From NCBI GenBank assembly GCA_014376425.1, contig JACMRO010000491.1, positions 1 to 6,578 of the forward strand: DNA of 6,578 nucleotides, written 5' to 3'. This stretch comes from Rubritepida sp. (GTDB taxonomy: Bacteria > Pseudomonadota > Alphaproteobacteria > Acetobacterales > Acetobacteraceae). Below, in pieces: positions 6,390 through 6,578 of this stretch. Made by a program: the position numbers and the translations under genes. Numbering within the stretch: position 1 is the stretch's first letter; the number at the start of each line of letters is the position of its first letter. The notes under the pieces were generated by a model that saw only the letters and a program-made list of their open reading frames with translations, did no database searches and had not been told where the DNA came from.

Positions 6390-6479
6390 ATGCCCGCGGT
6401 CAGCGCAGTGCTGCTCAGCGCCGCCATTGGTGGATTATGGCTGGCGTGGCGGGCGCCACAGGAGGATACACCCCTCTAA
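6390..6479 (+). CDS. Possible 29-residue single-pass membrane peptide
   Basis: The ATG at 6390 opens a 29-codon frame. GGAGG sits ten bases upstream (6375-6379), a strong but slightly distant ribosome binding site. The peptide has a hydrophobic stretch, VSAVLLSAAIGGLWLAW, followed by a polar, acidic tail (RAPQEDTPL), the usual look of a small one-helix membrane protein. It diverges from the minus-strand gene at 6316, with 73 bases between the two starts. The same frame is open further upstream, but that part overlaps the minus-strand gene and lacks a ribosome binding site. So short an open frame can occur by chance. Confidence 0.35.
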   Translation: MPAVSAVLLSAAIGGLWLAWRAPQEDTPL

Positions 6480-6502
6480 ACCCCAAGGTTTCCCTTCGCG
6501 AC

Positions 6503-6578
6503 ATGCCCTTCCCTTCCCCCCCCGCGCCCCTTCAGGCCGCACACGCCGCGCGCGAGTACACCGCGGCCACCCCGGTCC
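6503..6578 (+). CDS. Possible 5' end of a plus-strand gene, cut by the window edge
   Basis: An ATG at 6503 opens a frame that stays open for 25 codons to the edge, beginning MPFPSPPAPLQAAHAARE. About 21 of the first 24 codons end in G or C, as expected for coding DNA in this genome. No good Shine-Dalgarno sequence precedes it (only AAGG at 6485-6488, too far away). The product is not recognisable and does not look like the start of lipoamide dehydrogenase. All three plus-strand frames are open here, and a minus-strand frame ending at 6532 is also GC-ending at third positions, so a gene entering from the right on the other strand is an alternative. Confidence 0.35.
   Translation, partial: MPFPSPPAPLQAAHAAREYTAATPV

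Noticed and set aside
6459..6465. Strong AGGAGG-type ribosome binding sequence
   Set aside because: No ATG, GTG or TTG lies at a suitable distance downstream. It falls within the last codons of the 29-residue frame, and the next ATG (6503) is too far away.

Overview
This window is a TCA-cycle operon segment from a GC-rich bacterium, most likely an alphaproteobacterium. The proteins match SucC, SucD, SucA and SucB in characteristic motifs. The order sucC-sucD-sucA-sucB on one strand is the alphaproteobacterial arrangement, not the E. coli sucABCD order. The N-terminus of SucA and the strong preference for codons ending in G or C fit Rhodospirillales, perhaps Acetobacteraceae, but I judge this from memory of the family and it is not proven here.

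Layout, left to right. The 3' end of sucC (1-528) runs from the left edge and is followed after one base by sucD (530-1426). A 198-base gap without a credible gene (1427-1624) holds a C-rich, G-poor stretch and then two well-formed hairpins just upstream of sucA. sucA (1625-4498, 2-oxoglutarate dehydrogenase E1) and sucB (4530-5831, E2 succinyltransferase) follow with a 31-base gap. An unrecognised 82-codon gene (5835-6083) starts three bases after sucB and is probably translated with it. The window then leaves the operon: a small, lower-GC minus-strand gene (6116-6316, 66 codons, good ribosome binding site), a possible 29-residue membrane peptide on the plus strand (6390-6479), and a final stretch that may be the start of a plus-strand gene (6503 to the edge). 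No lpd (E3) or mdh gene is visible.

How the genes work together. SucA decarboxylates 2-oxoglutarate using thiamine diphosphate. SucB carries the succinyl group on its lipoyl lysine and transfers it to CoA. SucCD converts succinyl-CoA to succinate with formation of a nucleoside triphosphate. E3, which reoxidises the lipoyl group, must be encoded elsewhere.

The most interesting part is the leader in front of sucA. Its two stable hairpins share a segment that can pair in two mutually exclusive ways, and the only Shine-Dalgarno-like sequence lies upstream of the second hairpin. This suggests folding-dependent control of sucA translation, which is an inference from base pairing alone. The rest of the operon looks ordinary.
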